This document shows positions 43,982-53,986 of a stretch of DNA of 64,000 nucleotides, in pieces (position 1 is the stretch's first letter; each line of letters opens with the position of its first letter). Location: contig NC_060892.1 in NCBI RefSeq assembly GCF_014805685.1, forward strand, positions 23,252,400 to 23,316,399, written 5' to 3'. The notes beneath the pieces are model-generated. The model worked only from the letters and a program-made list of their open reading frames with translations. It did no database searches and was not told the origin of the DNA. Source of the stretch: Silurus meridionalis. Taxonomy: Eukaryota; Chordata; Actinopteri; Siluriformes; Siluridae. Made by a program: the position numbers and the translations under genes.

Positions 43982-44612
43982 ACTCAACCTTCGGCTGGCC
44001 TTTTATTGTAAGCTTAGATAATTGCTTTTGAAGATGAATACAAATCTCTTCTGATACTTTAAGTCTGTACATTAAAGTCACTCTACTTAAAGTGTTGTAG
44101 GCAAAACTTTTTTGTGAAAGCTGTAAAGTTGTTTCTCAAGCTATTGTAGGAAGATACTGGTTTTAAAATCTGGTTTGTATCCGTTTTTCTAAGTAAGTTT
44201 TTTAAATTGCTCAGTAGGGTAGCAACTGCAGATCTAAAGGTCACTGTTCCACACAATTAAAACTATTTACACCTTGTCAAGAACTACACAGTTGGAGAGC
44301 GTTAGACTAGACTGGTAAAGGTGGTAGCTTCTTGCTTGACGTAAGCTGTTGTAGCCCAAAACTGATGTCAATATGTACACAGCAAGAGTTTCTGCCTTTT
44401 GCTTCCTGAATAATGATGTTGTGTTGATTGGCCCAAATTGGGTCAAATTCTAAGTGCATTACCCTTTGAATGGATTGAATTTCATTGAAAACTGCTAAGT
44501 ATCAATCCAAGCTTCTGTGTTATTAGCGGATAAAAACAGAACAGTGTTTACTGCAAACAATTCAGATTGGCCGATCTTTTGGCTCGAATGGTATGTGCGA
44601 AGAGGAGCATGT

Positions 44613-44685
44613 GCCGAAATAGCTCAGTTGGGAGAGCGTTAGACTGAAGATCTAAAGGTCCCTGGTTCGATCCCGGGTTTCGGCA
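44613..44685 (+). tRNA. tRNA-Phe(GAA)
   Basis: 73 bases, sequence identical to the copy at 43503. Confidence 0.96.
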
Positions 44686-44839
44686 GCGGATCCCCCGTTT
44701 TTGTTACGGCATCTTAGTCTGTGATCCCTGGGAAACTTGCTGCTCGCCAGACGACCCTTTTGGAATTTGCTTAAAGGAGGCACATATGGCTGAAAAAGGT
44801 AGTTATCAGCTGATTAAAAGAAGTGCAACTGTTGGTGTT

Positions 44840-44911
44840 GGTTCCATGGTGTAATGGTTAGCACTCTGGACTCTGAATCCAGCGATCCGAGTTCAAATCT
44901 CGGTGGAACCT
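44840..44911 (+). tRNA. tRNA-Gln(CTG)
   Basis: 72 bases, sequence identical to the copy at 43730. Confidence 0.96.
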
Positions 44912-45018
44912 GGTTCAATTTTGATCCCGGAACGCCGGCCTTGTCGTTCACTGCAATTGCTTGGCAGCTGACCCATGTAACTGTGCAGTTGCTAACTAGA
45001 AAAGCTTTATTTTCCATT

Positions 45019-45090
45019 GGTTCCATGGTGTAATGGTTAGCACTCTGGACTTTGAATCCAGTGATCCGAGTTCAAATCTCGGTGGATCCT
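45019..45090 (+). tRNA. tRNA-Gln(TTG), one acceptor mismatch
   Basis: 72 bases, anticodon TTG, same GGATCC change as at 43910. Confidence 0.82.
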
Positions 45091-45718
45091 ACTCAACCTT
45101 CGCTGGCCTTTTATTGTAAGCTTAGATAATTGCTTTTGAAGATGAATACAAATCTCTTCTGATACTTTAAGTCTGTACATTAAAGTCACTCTACTTAAAG
45201 TGTTGTAGGCAAAACTTTTTTGTGAAAGCTGTAAAGTTGTTTCTCAAGCTATTGTAGGAAGATACTGGTTTTAAAATCTGGTTTGTATCCGTTTTTCTAA
45301 GTAAGTTTTTAAATTGCTCAGTAGGGTAGCAACTGCAGATCTAAAGGTCACTGTTCCACACAATTAAAACTATTTACACCTTGTCAAGAACTACACAGTT
45401 GGAGGCGTTAGACTAGACTGGTAAAGGTGGTAGCTTCTTGCTTGACGTAAGCTGTTGTAGCCCAAAACTGATGTCAATATGTACACAGCAAGAGTTTCTG
45501 CCTTTTGCTTCCTGAATAATGATGTTGTGTTGATTGGCCCAAATTGGGTCAAATTCTAAGTGCATTACCCTTTGAATGGATTGAATTTCATTGAAAACTG
45601 CTAAGTATCAATCCAAGCTTCTGTGTTATTAGCGGATAAAAACAGAACAGTGTTTACTGCAAACAATTCAGATTGGCCGATCTTTTGGCTCGAATGGTAT
45701 GTGCGAAGAGGAGCATGT

Positions 45719-45791
45719 GCCGAAATAGCTCAGTTGGGAGAGCGTTAGACTGAAGATCTAAAGGTCCCTGGTTCGATCCCGGGTTTCGGCA
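45719..45791 (+). tRNA. tRNA-Phe(GAA)
   Basis: 73 bases, all arms paired, TTTTT terminator. Confidence 0.96.
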
Positions 45792-45945
45792 GCGGATCCC
45801 CCGTTTTTGTTACGGCATCTTAGTCTGTGATCCCTGGGAAACTTGCTGCTCGCCAGACGACCCTTTTGGAATTTGCTTAAAGGAGGCACATATAGCTGAA
45901 AATGGTAGTTATCAGCAGATTAAAAGAAGTGTGACTGTTGGTGTT

Positions 45946-46017
45946 GGTTTCATGGTGTAATGGTTAGCACTCTGGACTCTGAATCCAGCGATCCGAGTTC
46001 AAATCTCGAGGGAACCT
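45946..46017 (+). tRNA. tRNA-Gln(CTG), damaged T stem/acceptor join
   Basis: 72 bases, anticodon CTG, GGTTTCA acceptor. CTCGGTGG is CTCGAGGG, so one T-stem pair and the first acceptor pair are lost. Confidence 0.7.
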
Positions 46018-46125
46018 GGTACAATTTTGATCCCGGGAACATCGGCCTTGTCGTTCACTGCAATTGCTTGGCAGCTGACCCATGTAACTGTGCAGTTGCT
46101 AACTAGAAAAGCTTTCTTTAGCATT

Positions 46126-46197
46126 GGTTCCATGGTGTAATGGTTAGCACTCTGGACTTTGAATCCAGTGATCCGAGTTCAAATCTCGGTGGAACCT
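46126..46197 (+). tRNA. tRNA-Gln(TTG)
   Basis: 72 bases, anticodon TTG, all stems paired, TTTT about 20 bases downstream. Confidence 0.95.
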
Positions 46198-46828
46198 ACT
46201 CAACCTTCGGCTGGCCTTTTATTGTAAGCTTAGATAATTGCTTTTGAAGATGAATACAAATCTCTTCTGATACTTTAAGTCTGTACATTAAAGTCACTCT
46301 ACTTAAAGTGTTGTAGGCAAAACTTTTTTGTGAAAGCTGTAAAGTTGTTTCTCAAGCTATTGTAGGAAGATACTGGTTTTAAAATCTGGTTTGTATCCGT
46401 TTTTCTAAGTAAGTTTTTTAAATTGCTCAGTAGGGTAGCAACTGCAGATCTAAAGGTCACTGTTCCACACAATTAAAACTATTTACACCTTGTCAAGAAC
46501 TACACAGTTGGAGAGCGTTAGACTAGACTGGTAAAGGTGGTAGCTTCTTGCTTGACGTAAGCTGTTGTAGCCCAAAACTGATGTCAATATGTACACAGCA
46601 AGAGTTTCTGCCTTTTGCTTCCTGAATAATGATGTTGTGTTGATTGGCCCAAATTGGGTCAAATTCTAAGTGCATTACCCTTTGAATGGATTGAATTTCA
46701 TTGAAAACTGCTAAGTATCAATCCAAGCTTCTGTGTTATTAGCGGATAAAAACAGAACAGTGTTTACTGCAAACAATTCAGATTGGCCGATCTTTTGGCT
46801 CGAATGGTATGTGCGAAGAGGAGCATGT

Positions 46829-46901
46829 GCCGAAATAGCTCAGTTGGGAGAGCGTTAGACTGAAGATCTAAAGGTCCCTGGTTCGATCCCGGGTTTCGGC
46901 A
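46829..46901 (+). tRNA. tRNA-Phe(GAA)
   Basis: 73 bases, all arms paired, TTTTT terminator. Confidence 0.96.
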
Positions 46902-47056
46902 GCGGATCCCCCGGTTTTTGTTACGGCATCTTAGTCTGTGATCCCTGGGAAACTTGCTGCTCGCCAGGCGACCCTTTTGGAATTTGCTTAAAGGAGGCAC
47001 ATATGGCTGAAAAAGGTAGTTATCAGCTGATTAAAAGAAGCGTGACTTTCGGTGTT

Positions 47057-47128
47057 GGTTCCATGGTGTAATGGTTAGCACTCTGGACTCTGAATCCAGC
47101 GATCCGAGTTCAAATCTCGGTGGAACCT
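47057..47128 (+). tRNA. tRNA-Gln(CTG)
   Basis: 72 bases, all stems paired. The 5' flank (GACTTTCGGTG) differs from other units. Confidence 0.95.
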
Positions 47129-47236
47129 GGTACAATTTTGATCCCGGGAACGTCGGCCTTGTCGTTCACTGCAATTGCTTGGCAGCTGACCCATGTAACT
47201 GTGCAGTTGCTAACTAGAAAAGCTTTCCTTAGCATT

Positions 47237-47259
47237 GGTTCCATGGTGTAATGGAACCT
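47237..47259 (+). pseudogene. tRNA-Gln with 49-base internal deletion
   Basis: 23 bases, the same deletion junction as at 41999. Confidence 0.9.
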
Positions 47260-47889
47260 ACTCAACCTTCGGCTGGCCTTTTATTGTAAGCTTAGATAAT
47301 TGCTTTTGAAGATGAATACAAATCTCTTCTGATACTTTAAGTCTGTACATTAAAGTCACTCTACTTAAAGTGTTGTAGGCAAAACTTTTTTGTGAAAGCT
47401 GTAAAGTTGTTTCTCAAGCTATTGTAGGAAGATACTGGTTTTAAAATCTGGTTTGTATCCGTTTTTCTAAGTAAGTTTTTAAAATTGCTCAGTAGGGTAG
47501 CAACTGCAGATCTAAAGGTCACTGTTCCACACAATTAAAACTATTTACACCTTGTCAAGAACTACACAGTTGGAGAGCGTTAGACTAGACTGGTAAAGGT
47601 GGTAGCTTCTTGCTTGACGTAAGCTGTTGTAGCCCAAAACTGATGTCAATATGTACACAGCAAGAGTTTCTGCCTTTTGCTTCCTGAATAATGATGTTGT
47701 GTTGATTGGCCCAAATTGGGTCAAATTCTAAGTGCATTACCCTTTGAATGGATTGAATTTCATTGAAAACTGCTAAGTATCAATCCAAGCTTCTGTGTTA
47801 TTAGCGGATAAAAACAGAACAGTGTTTACTGCAAACAATTCAGATTGGCCGATCTTTTGGCTCGAATGGTATGTGCGAGAGGAGCATGT

Positions 47890-47962
47890 GCCGAAATAGC
47901 TCAGTTGGGAGAGCGTTAGACTGAAGATCTAAAGGTCCCTGGTTCGATCCCGGGTTTCGGCA
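47890..47962 (+). tRNA. tRNA-Phe(GAA)
   Basis: 73 bases, all arms paired; flank reads GGATTCCCGG, then TTTTT. Confidence 0.95.
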
Positions 47963-48116
47963 GCGGATTCCCGGTTTTTGTTACGGCATCTTAGTCTGTG
48001 ATCCCTGGGAAACTTGCTGCTCGCCAGACGACCCTTTTGGAATTTGCTTAAAGGAGGCACATATAGCTGAAAATGGTAGTTATCAGCAGATTAAAAGAAG
48101 TGTGACTGTTGGTGTT

Positions 48117-48181
48117 GGTTTCATGGTGTAATGGTTAGCACTCTGAATCCAGCGATCCGAGTTCAAATCTCGGTGGAACCT
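48117..48181 (+). pseudogene. tRNA-Gln with 7-base anticodon-arm deletion
   Basis: 65 bases, same lesion as at 42878. Confidence 0.9.
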
Positions 48182-48289
48182 GGTACAATTTTGATCCCGG
48201 GAACGTCGGCCTTGTCGTTCACTGCAATTGCTTGGCAGCTGACCCATGTAACTGTGCAGTTGCTAACTAGAAAAGCTTTCTTTAGCATT

Positions 48290-48361
48290 GGTTCCATGGT
48301 GTAATGGTTAGCACTCTGGACTTTGAATCCAGTGATCCGAGTTCAAATCTCGGTGGAACCT
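48290..48361 (+). tRNA. tRNA-Gln(TTG), terminator altered
   Basis: 72 bases, all stems paired. The usual downstream TTTT is GTTT here (CCGTTTATT), so termination may be shifted. Confidence 0.9.
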
Positions 48362-48987
48362 ACTCAACCTTCGGCTGGCCGTTTATTGTAAGCTTAGATA
48401 ATTGCTTTTGAAGATGAATACAAATCTCTTCTGATACTTTAAGTCTGTACATTAAAGTCACTCTACTTAAAGTGTTGTAGGCAAAACTTTTTTGTGAAAG
48501 CTGTAAAGTTGTTTCTCAAGCTATTGTAGGAAGATACTGGTTTTAAAATCTGGTTTGTATCCGTTTTTCTAAGTAAGTTTTTAAAATTGCTCAGTAGGGT
48601 AGCAACTGCAGATCTAAAGGTCACTGTTCCACACAATTAAAACTATTTACACCTTGTCAAGAACTACACAGTTGGAGGCGTTAGACTAGACTGGTAAAGG
48701 TGGTAGCTTCTTGACGTAAGCTGTTGTAGCCCAAAACTGATGTCAATATGTACACAGCAAGAGTTTCTGCCTTTTGCTTCCTGAATAATGATGTTGTGTT
48801 GATTGGCCCAAATTGGGTCAAATTCTAAGTGCATTACCCTTTGAATGGATTGAATTTCATTGAAAACTGCTAAGTATCAATCCAAGCTTCTGTGTTATTA
48901 GCGGATAAAAACAGAACAGTGTTTACTGCAAACAATTCAGATTGGCCGATCTTTTGGCTCGAATGGTATGTGCGAAGAGGAGCATGT

Positions 48988-49059
48988 GCCGAAATAGCTC
49001 AGTTGGGAGAGCGTTAGACTGAAGATCTAAAGGTCCCTGGTTCGATCCCGTGTTTCGCA
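48988..49059 (+). pseudogene. tRNA-Phe(GAA), T stem and acceptor damaged
   Basis: 72 bases. A G-to-T change in the T stem and one lost G in the 3' acceptor strand. Confidence 0.82.
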
Positions 49060-49199
49060 GCGGAGCCCCTGTTTTTGTTACGGCATCTTAGTCTGTGATC
49101 CCTGGGAAACTTGCTGCTCGCCAGACGACCCTTTTGGAATTTGCTTATTGGAGGCACATATGGCTGAAAAAGGTTGTTATCAGCTGATTAAAAGAAGTG

Positions 49200-49271
49200 T
49201 ATGTGATGGTGTAATGGTTAGCACTCTGGACTCTGAATCCAGCGATCAGAGTTCAAATCTTGGTGGAACCT
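49200..49271 (+). pseudogene. tRNA-Gln(CTG), 5' acceptor strand lost
   Basis: The 5' strand GGTTCCA is replaced by TATGTGA, while the 3' strand is normal. The anticodon CTG is intact. Further changes occur in the T stem. Confidence 0.8.
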
Positions 49272-49379
49272 TGTGCAATTTTGATCCCGGGAACGTCGGC
49301 CTTGTCGTTCACTGCAATTGCTTGGCAGCTGACCCATGTAACTGTGCAGTTGCTAACTAAAAAAGCTTTCCTTAGCATT

Positions 49380-49451
49380 GATTCCATGCTGTAATGGTTA
49401 GCACTCTGGACTTTGAATCCAGTGATCCGAGTTCAAATCTCGGTGGTACTT
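49380..49451 (+). pseudogene. tRNA-Gln(TTG), acceptor stem decayed
   Basis: Both acceptor strands are changed (GATTCCA and TGGTACT) and GGTG is GCTG near the D arm. The last array member is the most decayed full-length copy, together with 49200. Confidence 0.78.
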
Positions 49452-49479
49452 ACTCAACCTTCGGAGGCCCTTTTATTGT

Positions 49480-49800
49480 CCACCTTCTTGGCGGACTTGA
49501 ATGAGTTTGTGATGTTGTAAAGATTCAATATTTTTGAAATCACAGATTTGGAATGACCAACTTGTCTTGCTATGGCTGATAGAGTCATCCCTCTGTCCTT
49601 CATTTGGACAACCTGCTGCCGGAGGCTTTCAGTCACTTTAGAAGGGCCCACTATCTTGCAGAGTAGGTGAAACTGGAAGTTAGGCTGCCAGTTAAATAAG
49701 GGTTGACAGATAATCAAGGAAATTAGCACCAGGTACCAGATTAACACCAATATCTGGGAGGTATCCAAAAGTGTTCTCTAATTTTTGATCCGTGTGTTTT
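49480..49800 (-). mobile_element. Tc1/mariner-like transposase N-terminal fragment
   Basis: The minus-strand frame reads TESLRQQVVQMKDRGMTLSA then IARQVGHSKSVISKILNLY, a helix-turn-helix of the type that binds Tc1 terminal repeats. The catalytic part is absent. GTTCTCTAATTTT occurs near 49774 and again near 49944, perhaps element ends. Confidence 0.65.
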
Positions 49801-49973
49801 CTGCAAAAAATATATTTTTTTAATGCCTTAGTTATTTTGTGGAAAAGGTGTTCTGGTAGCATGTTATAGACAGGACAAAAACTCCTTCTAATGTTGAGCA
49901 GTGAAGATGACATTATTTCAGATTTGTTCAATTGTTTATAAATTGTTCTCTAATTTTGATCACCAGTCTATGT

Positions 49974-49982
<9 letters not shown>

Positions 49983-50063
<81 letters not shown>

Positions 50064-50101
50064 TATATATATATACAGTATATATATATATATATATATA
50101 T
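49983..50101. repeat. (TA)n microsatellite, interrupted
   Basis: About 119 bases of TA with two CAG interruptions. Confidence 0.96.
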
Positions 50102-50438
50102 AAAGTTAATATAGTGTAATTTTATTTACAGGGAATTTATTTTATTTCACCACAGTGTTATTATTTAAAATATATGTGTGTATGTACAATTAAAAAAAAA
50201 ACTAAATGGAAACATTTTATTGATGATTTTATTGATGATCTGGCATACTCTGCAGCCCCCTAACGGCGCAGCTGGTTGTTACAGTGCTGTTCATGATGGT
50301 GAGTGGGGGAGTGCTGGGGGATTTCTCCTTGAGTCCAAGATCATCTCCACTGTTTTGAACGTGTTGAGCTCTAGGTTGTTGTGGTTGCACCAGACAGCCA
50401 GCTCTTTAACCTTACTGTATATATTCATTTACATAAAT
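50102..50438. other. Non-coding stretch
   Basis: No gene is recognised. Moderately repeat-like around 50260-50410. Confidence 0.4.
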
Positions 50439-50439
50439 A

Positions 50440-51303
50440 CAGTGGAACCCGGTTATGTCGATGTCCTAGGGGGTTGCCAAAAAGCATCGAGATAACCGAT
50501 GATCGAGATAAACGAAAATCAATATGGCGCCAATATATTACGTGCATGCACGTGTTTTTGGAGGTTTTTTTTACACAACAGCGTTGCCGCGATTTGTTTG
50601 ATGAAGGCATGCTATAAAAATACATACAGTACATGTTTGTTAACTGTCAGGAATCCAGCTGCAACGCCCCCTTCGGCGTGGCAGGTGCTTTCTCGGCCGC
50701 TTTCTCTGAAGCTCCCGGCTTCAATCGCGCACATATGGTGCTCGTTTAGCATCATCACCAGCTCCTATTTAAACTTCCACACTCTCACCGTCCGTTATTG
50801 TTGGTATATGTTGGTTCACGGCGGTCGTTGTTATCGCTCATGCGTATCCCGGTACGTGCCTTCCCACTGGCACTCTCTCAACGGCTGCGCTTTTCTTCCC
50901 AAAGCGCATCGCGGATTCCCCCGATCCTGCTCATCCCACATTCTCCCGTGTCCTGTTCAGCGCCGCGTTTCTACTTTCGCCTCCCGTTCATCGCATAACA
51001 TTTAACAACAAAAGGCATATGTGCACTAACTAACAGCAGAGATTCACCAGTATACAATACAACACCTGTAGCATCTGTAAGGCTTGATTTTTCCGCCACT
51101 TTCGCGAGTTGTTCTGCGGCTGCACCGAGATAACCGACGTTAAATGGCAAATTTCCCCCCCCTTGTGCTCGAGATATTAGGGTTCGGCGACATAAAAAAG
51201 TCGACATAAACGATAAAAAAATGCTTAGACAAAGCGAGAATTTGGCAGTTCCACTTCAAAAACGTCGACTTAATAGGGTTGTCGAGTTAACCGAGGTCGA
51301 GAT
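50440..51303. mobile_element. Pogo/Tigger-like non-autonomous DNA transposon
   Basis: It opens with TA then CAGTGGAACCCGGTTATGTC and carries several GTCGA and ATCGAGATAA words in both orientations near both ends (50455-50515 and 51125-51303), as in Tigger-type ends. The right terminus is not clean. The interior is GC-richer and non-coding. Confidence 0.55.
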
Positions 51304-51309
51304 AATAAT

Positions 51310-53150
51310 GTAATCTCCAAATAACTCTACATGACTCTCTGCTCTCCCCTTCAGCCACTGCTCGTAACCTTGGGGTAACTATGGACAATCAAGTCAAGTC
51401 AAGTCAAGTTTATTTGTATAGCGCTTTTCACAACAGACATTGTCTCAAAGCAGCTTTACACAAATCAACAGTGATGGTGAATGGTGTGCATTTGTCCCTG
51501 ATGAGCAAGCCGTGGCGACTGTGGCAAGGAAAAACTCCCTTAGATGTTATGAGGAAGAAACCTTGAGAGGAACCATACTCAAAAGGGGAACCCATCCTCA
51601 TCTGGGTGACATCAAGAGTTTGATCATAAATCTTTCAACAATACAGAACACTGGAGAATGAGAACTAACATGATTACTGGAGTATAAGATTATAAGTGAT
51701 GTTCTTTCTGCAGTCTTATACAGTCTATATGGTTAGTAGCTCCGAGTTTTATAAGCTCAGCATTTGTGATCACCACAGATCCAGCATCAGCTTCTCCATG
51801 CCAGAGCCTTTAAACACTCCAGGAGGTCCAATGTCAAAACTCCACACATGTAGCGGGATCCAAATGGCACTGGTACGTCTCTAGATGGTTCGGGATGTTT
51901 GTGAGTTCGGCATCTACTTCTTCAAGGTCCGTAATCATCACGAGGTGGGAGGTGACTGGAGCTGGCCAAACCTCAGGGTGTCTCGGGATGGGGAGAGAAA
52001 GAGAAGCAGTGGAGAGGAATTAGCGTAGCTGCTGTTCATGATATTAACAGCACAGTTGATAATGTGCATGTGATCAGATGTTCTGGAGCACAAGGTTATG
52101 ATGTGATGTGTGTTATGTGTAGGCTTTGCTAAAAAGATATGTTTTTAATCTACACTTAAATTGGGTGAGTGTGTCTGAGCCCCGAACACCGTCAGGAAGA
52201 CTATTCCAGAGTTTAGGAGCTAAATGTGAAAATGCTCTACCACCTTTAGTGGACTTTGCTATTCTAGGAACTACTAGAAGCCCAGAGTTTTGAGATCTCA
52301 GGGAGCGTGGCGGATTGTAGCGTGTTAAAAGACTGGATAGATACCTGGGAGCCAAACCATTTAGTGCTTTATAAGTGAGAAGTAATAGTTTGTAGTCTAT
52401 TCGAAACAATGAACTGTCTTTTTTTCCACATGTCGCTAATGTTGCTCGTTCTTGTCGATTTCTTCTCTATAACATCCGAAGGATTCGACAATTTCTGTCC
52501 ATACAGGCTGCCTAGATGCTTGTTCAGTCTCTTGTCATTTCAAGACTTGACTACTGCAACTCTCTGCTGGCAGGTCTTCCCCTGAATGCTATTCGTCCAC
52601 TGCAAATGATCCAAAACGCAGCTGCACGACTTGTGTTCAATCAGCCCAAGTTTTCCCACACCACCCCACTGCTGCGCTCCCTTCACTGGCTTCCAGTAGC
52701 TGCACATATCAGATTCAAAACACTGATGCTTGCCTACAAAGCCAAAAATGGACCAGCACCATCATACCTCAGTGACCTCATCACATCTCGCACTGCACCA
52801 CGCTGTCTGAGATCCTCCAGCACTGCTCGACTGGTACCACCTTCTCTCAGAATGAGAGGTAAGTACACTTCAAGGCTCTTCTCTGTTCTGGCACCGAGGT
52901 GGTGGAATGAACTTCCCCTATATGTCCGTACAGCAGAGTAACTGACTAACTTCAAACGACGACTGAAAACCTACCTCTTCCTGAAATACCTAAATTAGCA
53001 CTTTCCAATTTTGTAGAATTCGAGTTATATTTATATTGAGTTTGTAATCTTGCGTACCAGTGTAGTTTTATTCATTACTAGAGACTCAAAGCACTTTTGT
53101 ACGTCGCTCTGGATAAGGGCGTCTGCTAAATGCCACAAATGTAAATGTAA
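51310..53150 (+). mobile_element. L2/CR1-type LINE 3' part, split by a nested insertion
   Basis: The plus-strand piece at 51345-51389 (ATARNLGVTMDN) resumes after 52406 with LSFFPHVANVARSCRFLL. Then come SRLDYCNSLLAGLPLNAI (about 52550), LHWLPVAAHIRFKTLMLAYK and LAPRWWNELP. The 3' end has GTACGTCGCTCTGGATAAGG and an AAATGTAAATG tail, typical of this LINE group. Only the C-terminal part of the polymerase is present, and there is an early stop. Confidence 0.82.
51390..52405 (-). mobile_element. L2-type LINE fragment nested in the other LINE
   Basis: The minus-strand frame 52409-52113 reads [40 protein letters not shown] and [11 protein letters not shown], the C-terminus of an L2 polymerase. 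The 3' end (51390-51460) has TTTGTATAGCGC and a GTCAA repeat tail. ACAAT on both sides (51385-51389 and 52406-52410) fits its target-site duplication. Confidence 0.82.

Positions 53151-53152
<2 letters not shown>

Positions 53153-53215
<63 letters not shown>
53153..53215. repeat. (TA)n microsatellite
   Basis: About 30 TA units directly after a LINE tail. Confidence 0.95.
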
Positions 53216-53384
53216 GACAGCAATACAGTTGATTGAGTGTGATTTAAAAAAATTTAAAATAAAATGTTTTTTAATCTTGTTTATTTAAAAATACTTATTT
53301 GCACCCCTAATATATATTAAAAGTACAGAAACACCCAAACGACCATTCGTGAGCAGCCTGTTTACTTCCGGTATTGTGGGCGTG

Positions 53385-53616
53385 GCTTTAAACGTTTAAA
53401 CTGGATCTGAAAGATCTGATAGGTCGCATTTTGTTTATTCGGTGATTGGACGAGCGCATGTTGTTCTGCGTTGTGATTGGCTAACCACACCAGCCTCCGA
53501 TTCAAAAAGCTTCTGTCTTTCTAACTGGCTTGTGTGTGGAGCACGAGCGGTGGATTTAACGGCGGATTATTAGCGATTTGTGTAGCTATGATACATTTCA
53601 GGAAATAATCGCGAAC
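53385..53616 (+). promoter_or_regulatory. Likely aspm promoter and 5' untranslated region
   Basis: Just upstream of the aspm start codon there are a GGGCGTGGC box (about 53388), two inverted CCAAT boxes (ATTGG at 53445-53449 and 53476-53480, 31 bases apart) and TTCAAA at 53501-53506, the reverse of the TTTGAA cell-cycle homology region. NF-Y boxes 31-33 bases apart plus a CHR are known from G2/M genes repressed by DREAM. A short upstream reading frame (53588-53608, seven codons) is out of frame with the main start. No TATA box is seen. Confidence 0.6.
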
Positions 53617-53934
53617 ATGTCCAGTACAGTCGGACGAGAGGGATTTTTTGACATCAGTCCAACGTGTCCTTCTTATCGAGCGAAAGGACACGACAAGGAA
53701 AACGATGCACTGGTTCCAGTTCTCAGCTTGGTTCAGTTTTCAAGGTCTCCTTTCGTAACTTTTGGAACGGTCAAGTTGGACTCATCCAAATCTTTGCCTT
53801 TATGCATTGAAAACCCAACCGAGGAGGCAGCCATTACTGTAACTGTGGACAAAATCCCATCTTCCAGGGGATTTTCAGTTGATCAAACAATCTTCACAAT
53901 CCCGGTGAGTATAATATGTGACCCAGAGAAATAA

Positions 53935-53986
<52 letters not shown>

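Larger units (their letters stand above)
40647..49465 (+). repeat. Tandem tRNA array: units of about 1.1 kb with tRNA-Phe, tRNA-Gln(CTG), tRNA-Gln(TTG)
   Basis: Eight units, with tRNA-Phe starts at 41195, 42653, 43503, 44613, 45719, 46829, 47890 and 48988. A typical unit is a leader starting CTGTACATTAAAGTCACTC, about 550 bases of unique spacer, tRNA-Phe, about 155 bases, tRNA-Gln(CTG), about 110 bases, and tRNA-Gln(TTG). Spacing is 1061-1110 bases, except 1458 for the first (extra tRNA-Gln block) and 850 for the second (leader deleted at about 43130). T runs follow most tRNAs, as RNA polymerase III terminators should. Confidence 0.95.

Noticed and set aside
41195..49465. CRISPR-like array of regular repeats
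   Set aside because: The units are about 1.1 kb and contain eukaryotic tRNA genes; no short repeat-spacer structure exists.
53578..53616. Upstream in-frame extension of aspm exon 1
   Set aside because: It has no ATG in that frame; the first in-frame ATG is 53617, and the ATG at 53588 is in another frame.
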